Positions 33,248-45,109 of a stretch of 64,000 bases of DNA are shown here, in pieces; positions within the stretch are counted from its first letter, which is position 1; each line of letters begins with the position of its first letter. Source of the DNA: Ciona intestinalis (lineage: Eukaryota; Chordata; Ascidiacea; Phlebobranchia; Cionidae); contig NW_004190446.2 in NCBI RefSeq assembly GCF_000224145.3, forward strand, positions 62,001-126,000, given 5' to 3'. The notes below the pieces were generated by a model that had not been told where the DNA came from, ran no database searches, and saw nothing but the letters and a program-made list of their open reading frames with translations. A program made the translations under genes and the position numbers.

Positions 33248-35033
33248 CTAGAAAGTAACTTGTTCCATTGCTTCGATTTTACTCGACACCACGTTTTTCA
33301 GCCAAACTTCTCTAAAGCGGGAATTCCCCGGCCTAATAGTGAAATAATAATTCAACTTGTATTATTGTGGGGTAAGTTCAGATAAAACAAAAAAAGAGAT
33401 TGAAAACATAAAAAATTTGGCCCCAATCTACTATATAATGTAACAAAGCTAATTGCTGGTTCTATGACGTCGAAGTCAGCGTAAATATCGCTATGTTACA
33501 GAAACCTATAACCCACCACACCAGTTAAATAGTTGACAAGTTATATTAAATGGTAACATATCCTATTTCACTTACCTATGCACAAGCCGGCTTCCTTCAA
33601 ACACATAATACACTTCAACTGGAAGACTCTTTAAAGATGAAAATAATCTTAAATAGGTTTTGTAAGGTATACATATAAATATTTGCACAACTTTTTAAAC
33701 ATAACAGATTATTATCTTATCATTGGGGCTGGTCTAACAGCACTGAATAAATATAACAAACCTACATTTGTGGTAACTCATAAGCAACCACACCGTGTAT
33801 AAAACAGAACACCCGTATTATAACGACTATTGTTGCCCCACCATGCGAGTGTAGATAGGATACTTTTAGCCCTTGTTAATCCTTATATGTGTTTTAGCCA
33901 TTTTAATCCTTGTTCTCTCTAATTAATCTTTTTACGAAGGACTGCCTGCAACACAGGTTACAACACGGGTGTTTTCCAGACAATATCGAGTCTTGAACCC
34001 AGTGTCCTATGCTCTGCTTACAATACACTTAAATATCCCACCTGTGGTTTAATCTTTGAGACTTTGATAGTGAAGTAAACTGATGCTGTGGCTCTTGGGA
34101 TCGGTTTCCTCCTCGTGGGAATGCTCCATCTCACTCGGAAGTTGAATCTTCGATCATAATCATGTTCCTCTTCATTGAGGAAGTCGATGCAATACAACCA
34201 GGCACTGTCTCGCTTCCATGTCTGGGGAAGTGGATTGAAGGTAAGTGTGAGTGTTATATTGAACATTGTGTTATAATTGTTATTATGAATATTATTACGT
34301 TAAAGGTGTGAAATATGTAAAGGTGTAAGTTTATATTAAGGTTGCACTAATGGTGTTTTGACATTATGTTACTATGTATGTACCACATTGTGTAAGGTTG
34401 TATTTGTAAAAAACAACGTAAGTAACAAATTAGTGCAACCTTGCATTGTTTTACATCTCAAAACAATGTTACATTTAAAATTGATGAACTAGAATCCCTA
34501 CTTCTGAAGTTAATGAGGCATTTGATATAAACACAAAACCTTACCGCCACAAACTTTTCAATATTTTCGACCCCTTCATCTTGGTTAAACTTCTGGCAAG
34601 ACACCCATGTTATATTGTCGGTTTTTGGTGTTTCATTGTCGTTGTAGTTGGCTGAGATGTTTGACTATTAATAAATTAAACATCATTTTTATTTTGTCTT
34701 CAGTTACGTTAACAAAAGTATGTGAATGATAGAATGTAAAAGTAATTTAATAAACACGGCTCTTATGAAATATATTGGTTCTAATTTTTACTGATTAATG
34801 GTGTGTAACAAACACTAGAATACTGCCTACATGGTAGTGATATAAATGATTGGCGAATACGTTAGAAGTTATAGTAGCTAGTTTATTTGTGATACTGTAT
34901 CGTAAAATGCGGCTGAATAATTATTAACACCACTCACTAAATCGTGACGTTGTTCGAAAACAACTTGTTTGATCGCGCTTTCGATCGCTTGGCGCACCAA
35001 TTCATTTGCTTCTTCTTCAAAGTTAAAATTCAT
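33248..35033 (-). CDS. AKAP14: A-kinase anchor protein 14 (axonemal AKAP)
   Basis: Anchors PKA regulatory subunits in the axoneme. Five exons in phase: 34938-35033, 34545-34664, 34042-34221, 33576-33628, 33248-33332; 177 residues against 197 in human. Exon 1 has an amphipathic RII-binding-like helix (EANELVRQAIESAIKQVV). Exon 3 carries the most conserved block, RVRWSIPTRR then ATASVYFTIKVSKIKP, matching human HWSIST...AGTYFTMKVSKTKP. Exons 4-5 give VEVYYVFEGSRLVHRPG and RFREVWLKN, as in human LVHRPGMVRFRENWQKN. Start is the only ATG upstream of the helix. Confidence 0.93.
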
Positions 35034-35428
35034 CGCAAAAAATATTCAGAAAAACTCAAATTGTAAAAAAAATAAAAAAATGGTAGTAAATGGGAAATCC
35101 CCAGTTTCTGTGGCAACCGGTAACATAGAAATTTTATTAAAAATGTTGTAAAAAGTTTAGCGGGGACTACATCAGCTTTCGTTTATATCCTACAGCATTG
35201 GAGAACTTTATTACGTTACCTATTACACGCAACCTGGTAGTTATTATTTAACTCAACTTATTACGCTTTAAGCATGTTCTGGTATGTGTAGTTTATTTGT
35301 GGTGTATTATTTCACAAATCGAAGATTTCAAAATCACTTTCTGTACTCGTTAATTTCAATTCTCAAGCAAATAACAACGCATTCCGAAACTCGGGTTTTG
35401 TTTTTTTATTAAAAAAATAAAACGAATG
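35034..35428. other. Short spacer between AKAP14 and the coiled-coil gene
   Basis: About 395 bp with no coding signal. It must hold the AKAP14 promoter and the 3' UTR of the upstream gene on the same strand. Confidence 0.55.
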
Positions 35429-37403
35429 TTAAATAAGCGATTTCGAACGTTGTGGGTAATTGTGCATAAGTATACGGCACCTCATAGAGCCAAGCGCTTT
35501 AATAACTTGTGCTTGCATATCGGCCAAGTGCGGATCAGAAGGCATCATTGAAGCAAAACAAACACGGCTAATATTCGATATACTTTCATCTAGCGACGTC
35601 ATGAAACAACTTAACACTAGCGGTATAGGTAAAAATATTCCCATAACACAAACAGTGCTTTGTAGGGCGACAATATTCTGTAAGTCCATCGTTGACGTTG
35701 AGACCGACTTGGTAGTTACGTCACGCCTTAACTCCGGTTTTGATTGATGACCACATAATGGGCATTTAGTTGGGACAGTTGGAGCTTTCACAAGTGCTTG
35801 TTGTGAGGAAATGACGCATCTCGGTAAAGCCCCTCTTTGCATTATACCGTCACAGATAGGTTTTATTAATTGGTCAACGTCCATTAGTCCTGACGACTTC
35901 GATTTCACAAAATTCGTTTTGGTTTGTGACGTCATACGTATCTCGCGATTCGGGTCGCTTATGTTCGACCAAGGTTGGATTTTCATCATTTGTAGTTTTA
36001 ATCTCGAGTTTTCCGCCATCAGGTGTTGGATATCCGCTTGGTGGCGCGCTTCTCGCATCCGGAGCTGTATGACCTCATCTTCGAGCTGACGTATATGGCA
36101 TTGTGACGTCACTGTGGTAAGTTAAATATTATCACCGGCACGTGACGTATGAATGATGATGAAATGCAAATACAATAAACGAAAGTCACGTCGACAATGG
36201 ATTATTATTTAACAAACGTTCATTGTTACGAAATAAACGTCCACAAATTATTCCATGACGTAAAGTACACATACATACGGAAAATCCCTTAAAACCTATT
36301 TACGAATGTACCTACGAATATATTTGCGTGTAAAGTGTAATGTGGATTCTATATGGGTGATCCTATATACAGCGAGGTACACTGGGAAAATAGGATTTAG
36401 GTCATTATCACATAAACCACGCCCTTACCACACCCAATTCCACTTCTAAACCCCATACAGTTACGTGGTTACTTGTAAGCGGGCACTGTTGTTGTTCTAG
36501 CACGCGGGATTAATAAACCATATATGTTCATTCATTATACATGTAAGTAGTATAGATGTTGGGGCAATGGGCCAACTCTGGCTTAAATCTAAATTATAAT
36601 TCCTTGAAAAATACCCCCTTCATATAGAATAGAAAAATACAGCTTCTTTAAACATTCTTATAAATGGCCTTGTGGTAATTACCCAAATCTGGCCTTTAAA
36701 CCCTGTGAAAAACACCTTAACCACATATAGAATAGAAATCTCAATTGACCAACGCCTCTTACCATTCTCATAGATTGCCTCCCTCGTAATCTTCTCCTGT
36801 CGCATCTCCAGCCTGCTTAATGTACCTTGTGTCATCCGGATTCGATCCTGAAGAGCAAAACTCGCGCTCGCTTCGATCTCTAACTTATCAACTACGTCAT
36901 CCATCGCGTCGAGCCTCGAATATAGCTCGCGTCGCTGTCTTGTTCTGTGAATATAACGACACAGACGTTAGAAACCAATATTAGTTCGTGAAGAACTTTG
37001 TTATCGTAGGCTTGTTTTAAATCTTCCCAGAAATCCGTTTGTTTTAAAACTGGTTTCGCACCAAACTCTATCGTCTTACGTTTCTCTTTCTTTGTCGGTC
37101 GTTCGTTTTCTCGACGAAGACGAAACGCTGGAAAAGTCGCGATCAATCGAAGCCGACAATGCAGATAAATCTAAATCGTCATCTTCTGTGACGTCATCAT
37201 CCATTATGAGGTCAGCATATTTCTTCTTCCATTCCAGAAGCGCGTTTTCATAAGTGTATGTTGATGGGAGTTCGAGAGCTGTTAAGTAAATATGACGTCA
37301 CTATGGGCTATTATGAGCAAACATAATGTTTGACGTCGACCTTTACATTACCTTCAAATGTGTCGTCATAATCTTTATAGTCCATTGAACAATACTCCTC
37401 CAT
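35429..37403 (-). CDS. Unrecognised coiled-coil protein with a hydrophobic segment
   Basis: Four exons in phase: 37352-37403, 37080-37278, 36763-36944, 35429-36111; 371 residues. I do not recognise the family. It starts with an acidic/aromatic stretch (MEEYCSMDYKDYDDTFEALE), then ENALLEWKKKYADLIMDDD, an Arg/Lys-rich Ser region, and helical segments (ELYSRLDAMDDVVDKLEIEA; IRQLEDEVIQLRMREARHQA). A lone CPLCGH motif follows, then a hydrophobic stretch (VCVMGIFLPIPLVLSCFM) about 70 residues from the C-terminus that could be a membrane anchor. The 5' ATG is followed by a second in-frame ATG six codons later. TGACGTCA palindromes fall in its exons and introns. Expression is supported only by the clean splice phases. 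Confidence 0.7.
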
Positions 37404-38286
37404 GACGTAAGCCTTTGTATTTTTACAGAAATTTACTTAAATGGCGGAATCTGAAAAAGAACAAATACTTTTATGACGTATAAATGCTACTATTGTTTCT
37501 TTTATTGCCCAAGGGTACGTCATAATAGCTGCAGCGATGTGCCGTCTTGGAATCTCACGCACTACTGAATTCGCGCGACTGAGCAATCTTTGCCATGAAT
37601 GAAAATGTTAAACAATGGTAATTGTTTGCTTAACATACGCATAGACTACTCTGTTACGTCATATTTATTAAACTAACCGCACTAACTACGCCAGACATAG
37701 CGGAGTCGATTTAATCGGAACTACAGTACTGGTATGATACTACAGTAGCTCAGCACAAGACAGTATAAGTAGTTATGTTAAACCGACTTAAACATATTGT
37801 CAACGTGGATTACAATATATCATTTCGTGATCAAACACTGCACGTTTTAACCTTTACAACATTTACTTTCATATCCTAGCCAAGCAAGCTTGCAAGGCCT
37901 ACTAAACAATGCATTCCATACTGCTGCTGTACAGGGAAACTTGGAATAACCAGCTGTTTTAACAATTTCTACTATTTAAAATCATTACACGTATCCATCT
38001 ATAGTGCTATACAATAGTTGCTCTCCTATTGGCTACAACTTACAAATAACCATACACAGCCTATTTAAACACTGTTTAACGTTGCATGCCCCATACTGTA
38101 CCGGTAAGCTTACTGCACTGAATGATTGTCCTTTGGATATCTCAGCTGTTTTAATACTTTCTAATCTCAGGTGTTACCGTTTAGTTCAAGGGCGTTCGTT
38201 AATCTTTATCTCGGCTGCGACTATTCACTCTCTAGGCTCCGTAGCCGCGAGTGCCTTCTTTTCCACTGTGACGTCATACTGGAGTG
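35927..38286. promoter_or_regulatory. Cluster of five TGACGTCA (CRE) palindromes
   Basis: Perfect TGACGTCA occurs at 35927, 36104, 37189, 37293 and 38279, with near-matches at 35594 and 37330. A sixth lies at 40069 in SUV39H exon 1. One 8-mer is expected about once per 65 kb in random sequence. They fall in exons, introns and the upstream region of the coiled-coil gene. CREB/ATF binding is an inference from the motif. Confidence 0.5.
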
Positions 38287-40021
38287 ATAAGAAAGGAAAC
38301 TGTGACGTGTGCCGAGTGGATTTACAGCGAACCCGATTACTGGATAACCACCCGCCAGTTGTCCCGGGCAATCAAAGTGGGAATGAAACATTAAGCGCCC
38401 TTGAAACGTAAACATACTGTGTGTATGTAGCGTTTATGTTTGAAGTATGTTAAAATGTAAGAAATACTTCACAAAGGGCGCAATAATCGATATTTAATAG
38501 AAATGCGTTTGCTCTGTCTTTTTAATACACAGTACCTTAACAAGCTCTCTTCAACCATAGTATACTGAAGTGTACTATGTTTCAACGGTCGATATTTCAT
38601 ATTGTGTTCGCCAATTACATGACAGATGTAATAAATTAAATATTGAATTCCTGGGTATAAGGGGAGCTATAACAACATATGTTTAAATATTGGAAATTGT
38701 GTATAATAATAACACTGTGCAACTCGGGGCTGCATTTGCAAGACCAGAGCTTTTGTACCTATACGTTTAAATAACAAAGTAATTAAGTTTATTGCAATCT
38801 GGGTTCAAAGCAGAGTCCGTGTTTGTATACGGACTCTGGCTCAAAGTATCTTGTAACTCATTTCCAAGATTTACCAAACTTCCGGAGCGTCTGGCTAAAA
38901 TCCAGTCCCGGTCTAATTTAAGTTGATACAACAAAACTATAGTAAGTTCTCGGCAAACTTTGGGTAACTTTCGACATGGCCCATATTTGAACTTGACTCC
39001 CCAGTTCTAAACTTTTTAGGCTACCATATAAGGGAGTTTCCCGTAATGCGCGGGAACTTTTGCATTCCAATGTGTTAGGAAATTTAATGTCATATTTTAC
39101 GTTTAATTTAGATTAATATCCGACATTTGAATGTCATTTTTTTATATACATCAACTTATACATCGTTTCCACGCGTTACCTAACACAACTGATTTTACTC
39201 TGCACTCAAAATACAGCGACATTTCGTACAACGAACATAACACAACACTTTTCCTTTCCCACAAAGCATTATACCCACGGCACTTAGTAGTCTCGGAAAT
39301 TGCACATAATGGTCAAAACCATGTTGACTGGTTCCGCTAAAACGATGCAGGTCCTGCTGTATGCTTGTGTCGAGTTATTGACCAATCAGCGAGCTCTATT
39401 TTGTAGCGCGCGATATCTCATTAAGTATGCTTCTAGATTTCATTTGTTTGTCGCAGCGGGATGTTATTATGACGCAGAGAATGTAAACAATGGATTGTTC
39501 GTTTTATTGTCTACAACTTAACCGACAATTAGGATTTTTTCTTAAAAGTCAATTACGTACTGCAGCGTGCAAACAGTGGAAATACCCGCGAGTCTACATT
39601 GTGAACCATCGAGACAAATGAGGTGTCTGACGTATAAAGCAGGCAGGCAGTAATATAAGGATCAGACACATTCTAAGAACAGGAAATACCAAAGAGATAA
39701 AGCGACATATATGGCTGTCGTTTAGATGTTATTTTCACGTTTGTCGTATAAGTATACGAATATGCACGATTGTAGATTTTATTTAAAATATAGCCTACCC
39801 TACTTTTATTCCGGCTGTGTTAAATACTGTATATAGTGAAGTCAATTAGGACCATAGACTGAAAAAAACGTATTTATTCACGCTTTATCTATACATAATA
39901 CTTGTACTATACAGCATGCCCCATATATAGCATTGCAATAAATAATTGATGTGTTTTGCATTAGTAGGTACTAGTGACAATCATTTGGTTTGGGTCCCCA
40001 TCTAATGGGGTTTTATCTAAC
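37404..40021. other. Divergent spacer between coiled-coil gene and SUV39H
   Basis: About 2.6 kb with no coding exon that I can support. It should contain both promoters, including one TGACGTCA at 38279. The open frames at 38004-38411 and 39131-39521 show no domain or splice context. Confidence 0.55.
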
Positions 40022-43000
40022 ATGGAACCTCCAGTCAAAAAAGCTAAACTGACTTCTGGTGTCAAAGATGACGTCACAATACCCTGTGTGATGGTATTAG
40101 AAACTCTTGTTAAACTAACTGCTGACCAACATTGCAAATTCCAACTCAATAATCATGTTGGCAAAAAGCAAGAACTTCCATTTGCGCAAAACCCGTGGTT
40201 CTATAAACAAAAGCACTTAAAGAAAACTGTTTTAAAACGTGCAAAGAAAAATGCGTTTCGAAAGGACTCTTGCAAGCAACTTGTAGTAGAAGCTTACAGA
40301 GTACGAGCTGAACAGTTAAAGAACTCAACAAAACTATTTGAAGTCGAATATATTGCAAATTTTAAGATGATTTCTGTAAGTTGATGTTTTTCCACTACCA
40401 CTAAGCATGGGGCGTGACACACATGGTTTTATAGTGTGAATACATCATGTGTGTCTGGTTTATAAGAATGTTATAACTCTACAGTGAGCATGGGGTGTAT
40501 GAATACATCATGTGTGTCTGGAAGAAGACACCAATGTTATAACTCGACAGTCAGCTTGAGGTGTCTGAATATGCCATGTGTGTCTGATATATAAAAATAC
40601 ACCAATATTATAAATTGATAGTGAGCATGAGGTGTATGAATACACCATGTGTGTCTGGTGTATAAGAAGACACCTATGTTATAACTTGATGGTGAGCATG
40701 AGGTGTATGAAGACACCATGTGTGTCTGGTATATAAGAAGACACCTATGTTATAACTTGATGGTGAGCATGAGGTGTATGAATACACCATGTGTGTCTGG
40801 TGTATAAGAAGACACTCATGTTATTAAGTGACAGTGAGCATGAGGTGTGTAAAAACAATGCCATGTTATATCTTAACAGCAAGCACAATCTGTATGAATG
40901 AATATGCTGCATAACAACCATTACATCTTGTTACAGAGCATCCGATATTACCTTGTTAAGTGGGTTGGTTGGCCAATGGAGGCAAACACATGGGAACCAG
41001 CGGATAACTTAAGTTGTCCCAACCTTATTCATGACTTCCATGAAGATTACACAAAACAATTAAACAAGTTCCTTAAGGAGAGGAAACTGTCGTGGAATAA
41101 GGTGAACCAACACCGATGATACATTGTGTTTTGGAAATTAAGCGATAAGACATATTTTAGGCAGAAACCACTAGAACGCTGTTTCGGAATCTCGATAAAT
41201 ATATAAAGTTTACTGGAAAAGTGTTTGGTAGATTTTTAAACCCAGTTGCAAAACATCTGATTGCTTTGTTGTCTGAATGAACTTGTAACTCCAGAAGCTA
41301 TGGTATCAGAAATCCAACCCTGGTTAAAATACAACTGGTTTAAAGATTTATTGACTTTAAAAGTCAATCTTGCTTTATTCCCATTCTTTTACAGCTGTTC
41401 GTGCAACAGAAAAAAGAGAAAGGTGTTTTCCAAAAACTTTTTGAATCGACACCGACAAATTTTAAATATGTTTCACTTTACGCCGAGGAAAAAAGAAAAG
41501 TTCTTCATCAATTACAAATGTGGCAGAAACGAATCAACGAGATTTCGAAATCCATGCCTTTGATTGCTGTAGAAAATGAAGTGGATTTATGCGTAAGTTG
41601 TTCTAATACAAACAATACAGTCCATATTATATATGACACAAATGTCTTCAATTTCAACCATTTTGGTTTTATTTTGGAAGTTGTATGAAGAGGTTTATTT
41701 ACATGTGATTGTAGATTGCATTGGTCAAATGCAACTTAACTTGTATGAACAGTTAAACACACATGGAAAGTGGTGCAACCAATTTAAGGTTATTGTTTTG
41801 TTGGCACTGTGTAAAGTTAGCTGTCAATAATACTGAAGTGGGCGGCCCACTTCAAGTGGCGGTCAATTATAACTACATTAACCCCTGTGAAAATATATAT
41901 CAACTTCTGATCAATGCCAATTCCTATTCAGTAGACTGGTGATATAAATTATATTGACAGAGTTTTCCCCCCGAGTTTGAATACGTTGAATCAAATATAA
42001 CTGGAAAAGATGTTATTATCCCTACGGACCCTCTGATTGGCTGCGATTGCACCAATGGCTGCACTTCCCGCCTAATTTCAAATGGATGTTGTCCTGGTAT
42101 CCATAAAGGGAGAGCCCCTTATGCAAATAAGCTCGTGAAAATCAAGCCGGGAAAAGCAATATTTGAATGTAATAGAAGGTGGGAATGTTTGGATTATTGT
42201 GGTTAAACCAGAAAGTGGTGCAGCTTCGATATTTCGTAAAACTACCTGTCCAAAAAGTGTCAGTCAAATACAACCTAACTTATATAAGCACCTGTGAAAA
42301 GTGGTGCAACCAATTCAAGGTCATTGTTTTGTTGACACTTTGTAAAACAAGATGTCAAAAACACTGAAGTTTCTGTTAAATACAGGTTATACAAACACCT
42401 ATAAAAAAGTGGTTCAACCAATTCAAGATTATTGTTTTGTTAACACTTTGTAAAAGTCAATGCATTCAATAAAGTATTCGCCCATTTTAACCACAGATGC
42501 AAATGCGGAGTGGATTGTCCGAACCGTGTTGTTCAACATGGACCTCGTAATGCATTATCCATATATAGAACTTCTAATGGTAAAGGATGGGGAGTTAAAA
42601 CCCTACAGTTTATTCCTAAGGGAACGTTTGTTATGGAATATGTGGGTGAGGTATGTTGTTTCTATTTGATGTATGCTATTTCTATTTTGTATATATCATA
42701 AGACTGTGGGCATAGGAGTGGCAACCATGGATAAGTCACTTAAGTTCCAACCCACGAGGATATAAATGACCAAACCAACCAAAAGTCATGTCTGCTTATC
42801 CACACACTGCAATAGCTTCAGCAACTCGACTGTGAGCATGGGAGTGACAACCCACTAACCACCCACTGCACACCAGGTAATCACGAATGACGAAGCTGAA
42901 AGACGCGGGAAACAATACGACAACAACGGAATCACTTATTTGTTTGATCTCGATTATTACGACTCGGAGAACCCTCTCACTGTAGATGCGACGCGTTACG

Positions 43001-43782
43001 GAAATATTTCACATTTTGTAAATCACTCGGTGAGTTGTATATATGATGGGAAGCGGTGTGTATGTGTGTTGAAATATGTTTCAATCTTTGCCACCATATT
43101 AGAAGAAATAAATGAAATTTATTTTTAGTTATTGTTGATTGAGCTAGAGTTATACAAACTCATGGAAATAACAAGAGGGGCATTTGAAATTATTAGGCGG
43201 TGTTTAAACCACCCTTTTGTATTCAATTTGCCTATTTTTTAAATTTGTCGTGCCCTGTGGCACAGTGGGCGCGTTTGCAGAACATGTTTTAACCACTGGG
43301 TTAAATAAGTTTCATTTAATCATTTTTTATTTACCTGCAACTTTTACCTTTTGCCCTCCAGCATATAGGATTAATAACTGATATAGATTATGTTGTAATT
43401 AACCAATACACCCAGTGCTCTCCTAACTTACAAGTATACAACGTGTTCATCAATAACTTGGATCCATCACTGCCACGAATTGCATTGTTCGCCAAATGTA
43501 ATATCGGAACGAATGAAGAACTTACATTTGATTACCAGATGACTGGAGATAATACAACAGGTGGGTGATATATATGGGTGAGGTCCTGCAACATTATTAC
43601 TGTTGGAACCTATGCAGATATTTTATAACATCGTATTGATATGGACTTGTTGGTTTTTGTTTTATGATAAAACAATACGTAACCGTTACCTTGCTTATGC
43701 AACAGACACAACCAACCCCAGCTCCATTAAACGGACTCGTTGTCTTTGTGCGTCACCCAATTGTCGCGAGTGGTTGGTATGA
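40022..43782 (+). CDS. SUV39H-type histone H3K9 methyltransferase
   Basis: Nuclear enzyme that trimethylates H3K9 in heterochromatin. Eight exons in phase: 40022-40375, 40937-41101, 41395-41592, 41961-42178, 42497-42650, 42877-43029, 43416-43560, 43706-43782; 487 residues. After a basic N-terminal extension of ~100 residues, the chromodomain spans the first intron ([34 protein letters not shown]). Pre-SET cysteines: [78 protein letters not shown]. Post-[12 protein letters not shown]. All catalytic motifs are intact. There is no sign of the eIF2-gamma fusion known from insects. Vertebrates have SUV39H1 and H2, so a paralogue symbol is not assigned. Confidence 0.96.
40425..40870 (+). repeat. 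71-bp tandem array in SUV39H intron 1
   Basis: About six units; GTGAGCATGAGGTGTATGAA recurs at 40621, 40692, 40763 and 40834, a steady 71-bp period, with older units to the left. Units carry CACCATGTGTGTCTGGTGTA and AGACACCTATGTTATAACTT. It is the same family as the array at 15090-15350 in the opposite orientation; a partial copy lies at 9140-9240. Confidence 0.93.
42700..42860 (+). repeat. Dispersed 'GGGCATAGGAGTGGCAACC' repeat in SUV39H intron 5
   Basis: Nearly identical to 32725-32860, including TCATGTCTGCTTATCCACAC. It ends about 20 bp before the exon-6 acceptor. Confidence 0.8.
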
Positions 43783-44544
43783 TTTTTACAACTTCGTGTA
43801 CTGCACAAACTTTATGTTCAGCTTTATTTCAAGTTTGCTTCTTTGGTTTCTACTTCAAAGTTTACCGCATGCAAACACAAGCAATGCTTCTCAACCTTGT
43901 GACCCAAATATTCAACACAAATTTAAAGCAAATCCTTGGCAGACGAATTTCCAAAACTCCACTTCATAATTTTTCAGTAAACTTAAAATTTAAATTTTAA
44001 CAAGCTTTGTGGACCACTGTGGTATTTGAATCAAATGGTGACCCAGGGGTTGAGAAGCACTCGTATAAAATGTTGAATACTAAACTTGTGTTACAACTTA
44101 CAAACAAATACTTTTTAGACTTTGTAAAACAAAGTTATAGAAGTTATAATGATTGCATTATTAATAAAACTGCATCAAAACATTGGGACGGAAAATGATT
44201 AATAACTGCACCATGGAGATAGTATAAAATATTGGTTTGGACGATTCAATTGGCACTATAGAAAAAGCATTTAGGCAGTACCGGTAAATAGAGATAGTAT
44301 AAAAGGCAGTTGTGGTAAAAGGCGACAGGTAGAAAAGTATTTACAAGGTAAATGTACAGAAACTTGTGTAATTTCATCAGTCTAATAAAGCTCTTTAGGA
44401 AATTTATTACTTTGCAAACCATTGCTTCAATATATTAATTTAGGTTCCATAAACAATTCTATATGAATGGGTGAGGTTGTACAGTATGGCATGCCATGGG
44501 ACATGAGATTTAGGCCAGAATTGGCTAATTACCCCAACGTTAAA

Positions 44545-44660
44545 CAATGATTATGATATCTATGGCAATTGTGCAGTTTATAAGATATCTATGGCAATTG
44601 TGCAGTTAATAAGATATCTATGGCAATTGGTTTAGTAAATACGATATCTATGGCAAGGTT
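44545..44660 (+). repeat. ~30-bp tandem repeat (GATATCTATGGCAATTG)
   Basis: Four head-to-tail copies of ATGATATCTATGGCAATTG-like units, separated by TGCAGTTTATAA or similar. Confidence 0.8.
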
Positions 44661-44754
44661 TATTCAGGGAGGGTAGGTAGGACACCTGGTGGTTGAAAAA
44701 CAGCCCCGACGTCGTTGTCTGAAAATGTTGAGTCATAAATATTCGGCACAAACT

Positions 44755-45010
44755 TACGAATATGTTTCGTAAATCTGACCCTGATTTAGAACTTATATTG
44801 TTGGATGATTCTCGTTGCATCATAACAGAATACACCAAGTGCTACTAAATGTACACAGCAAAAAAGTCAAGGCCATTAATTAACTGTGATATTTGGTACA
44901 CCATTAGTTGGGACTTGATTTGTGTTTTTTCCTGTATTTAGTAAAACTTGGTGTATTCTGTTATGATGCAATTGTCCAACAATATGAGTGTTAGATCAGG
45001 GCCAGATTAC
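44755..45010. mobile_element. Foldback (long inverted repeat) MITE
   Basis: The arms 44757-44850 and 44938-45006 are inverted copies: AATCTGACCCTGATTTAGAA and TTGCATCATAACAGAATACA on the left match the reverse complement of the right. Related single arms are found at 4785-4860 and 54830-54930. A minus-strand open frame across it is not taken as a Smoothened exon for this reason. Confidence 0.7.
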
Positions 45011-45109
45011 ACCATATGTATATTAACATCAAGTCACTTCATACCGTTAACTTTAATTTGTTGCTTCGGTTGATCCAGTCTGTAGTTATATGGAGAAGTT
45101 CCGATAAAC

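Noticed and set aside
38004-38411. 135-codon plus-strand open frame
   Set aside because: No recognisable domain, no splice context, and it overlaps the likely promoter region of two divergent genes.
40022-43782. Possible eIF2-gamma/SUV39 fusion as known in insects
   Set aside because: Exon 1 runs from a clear ATG to the chromodomain with a basic extension and no GTPase motifs nearby.
44632-44838. A possible last exon of Smoothened
   Set aside because: The sequence lies in the arm of a foldback element that recurs elsewhere, and no cognate of known Smoothened tails is seen.
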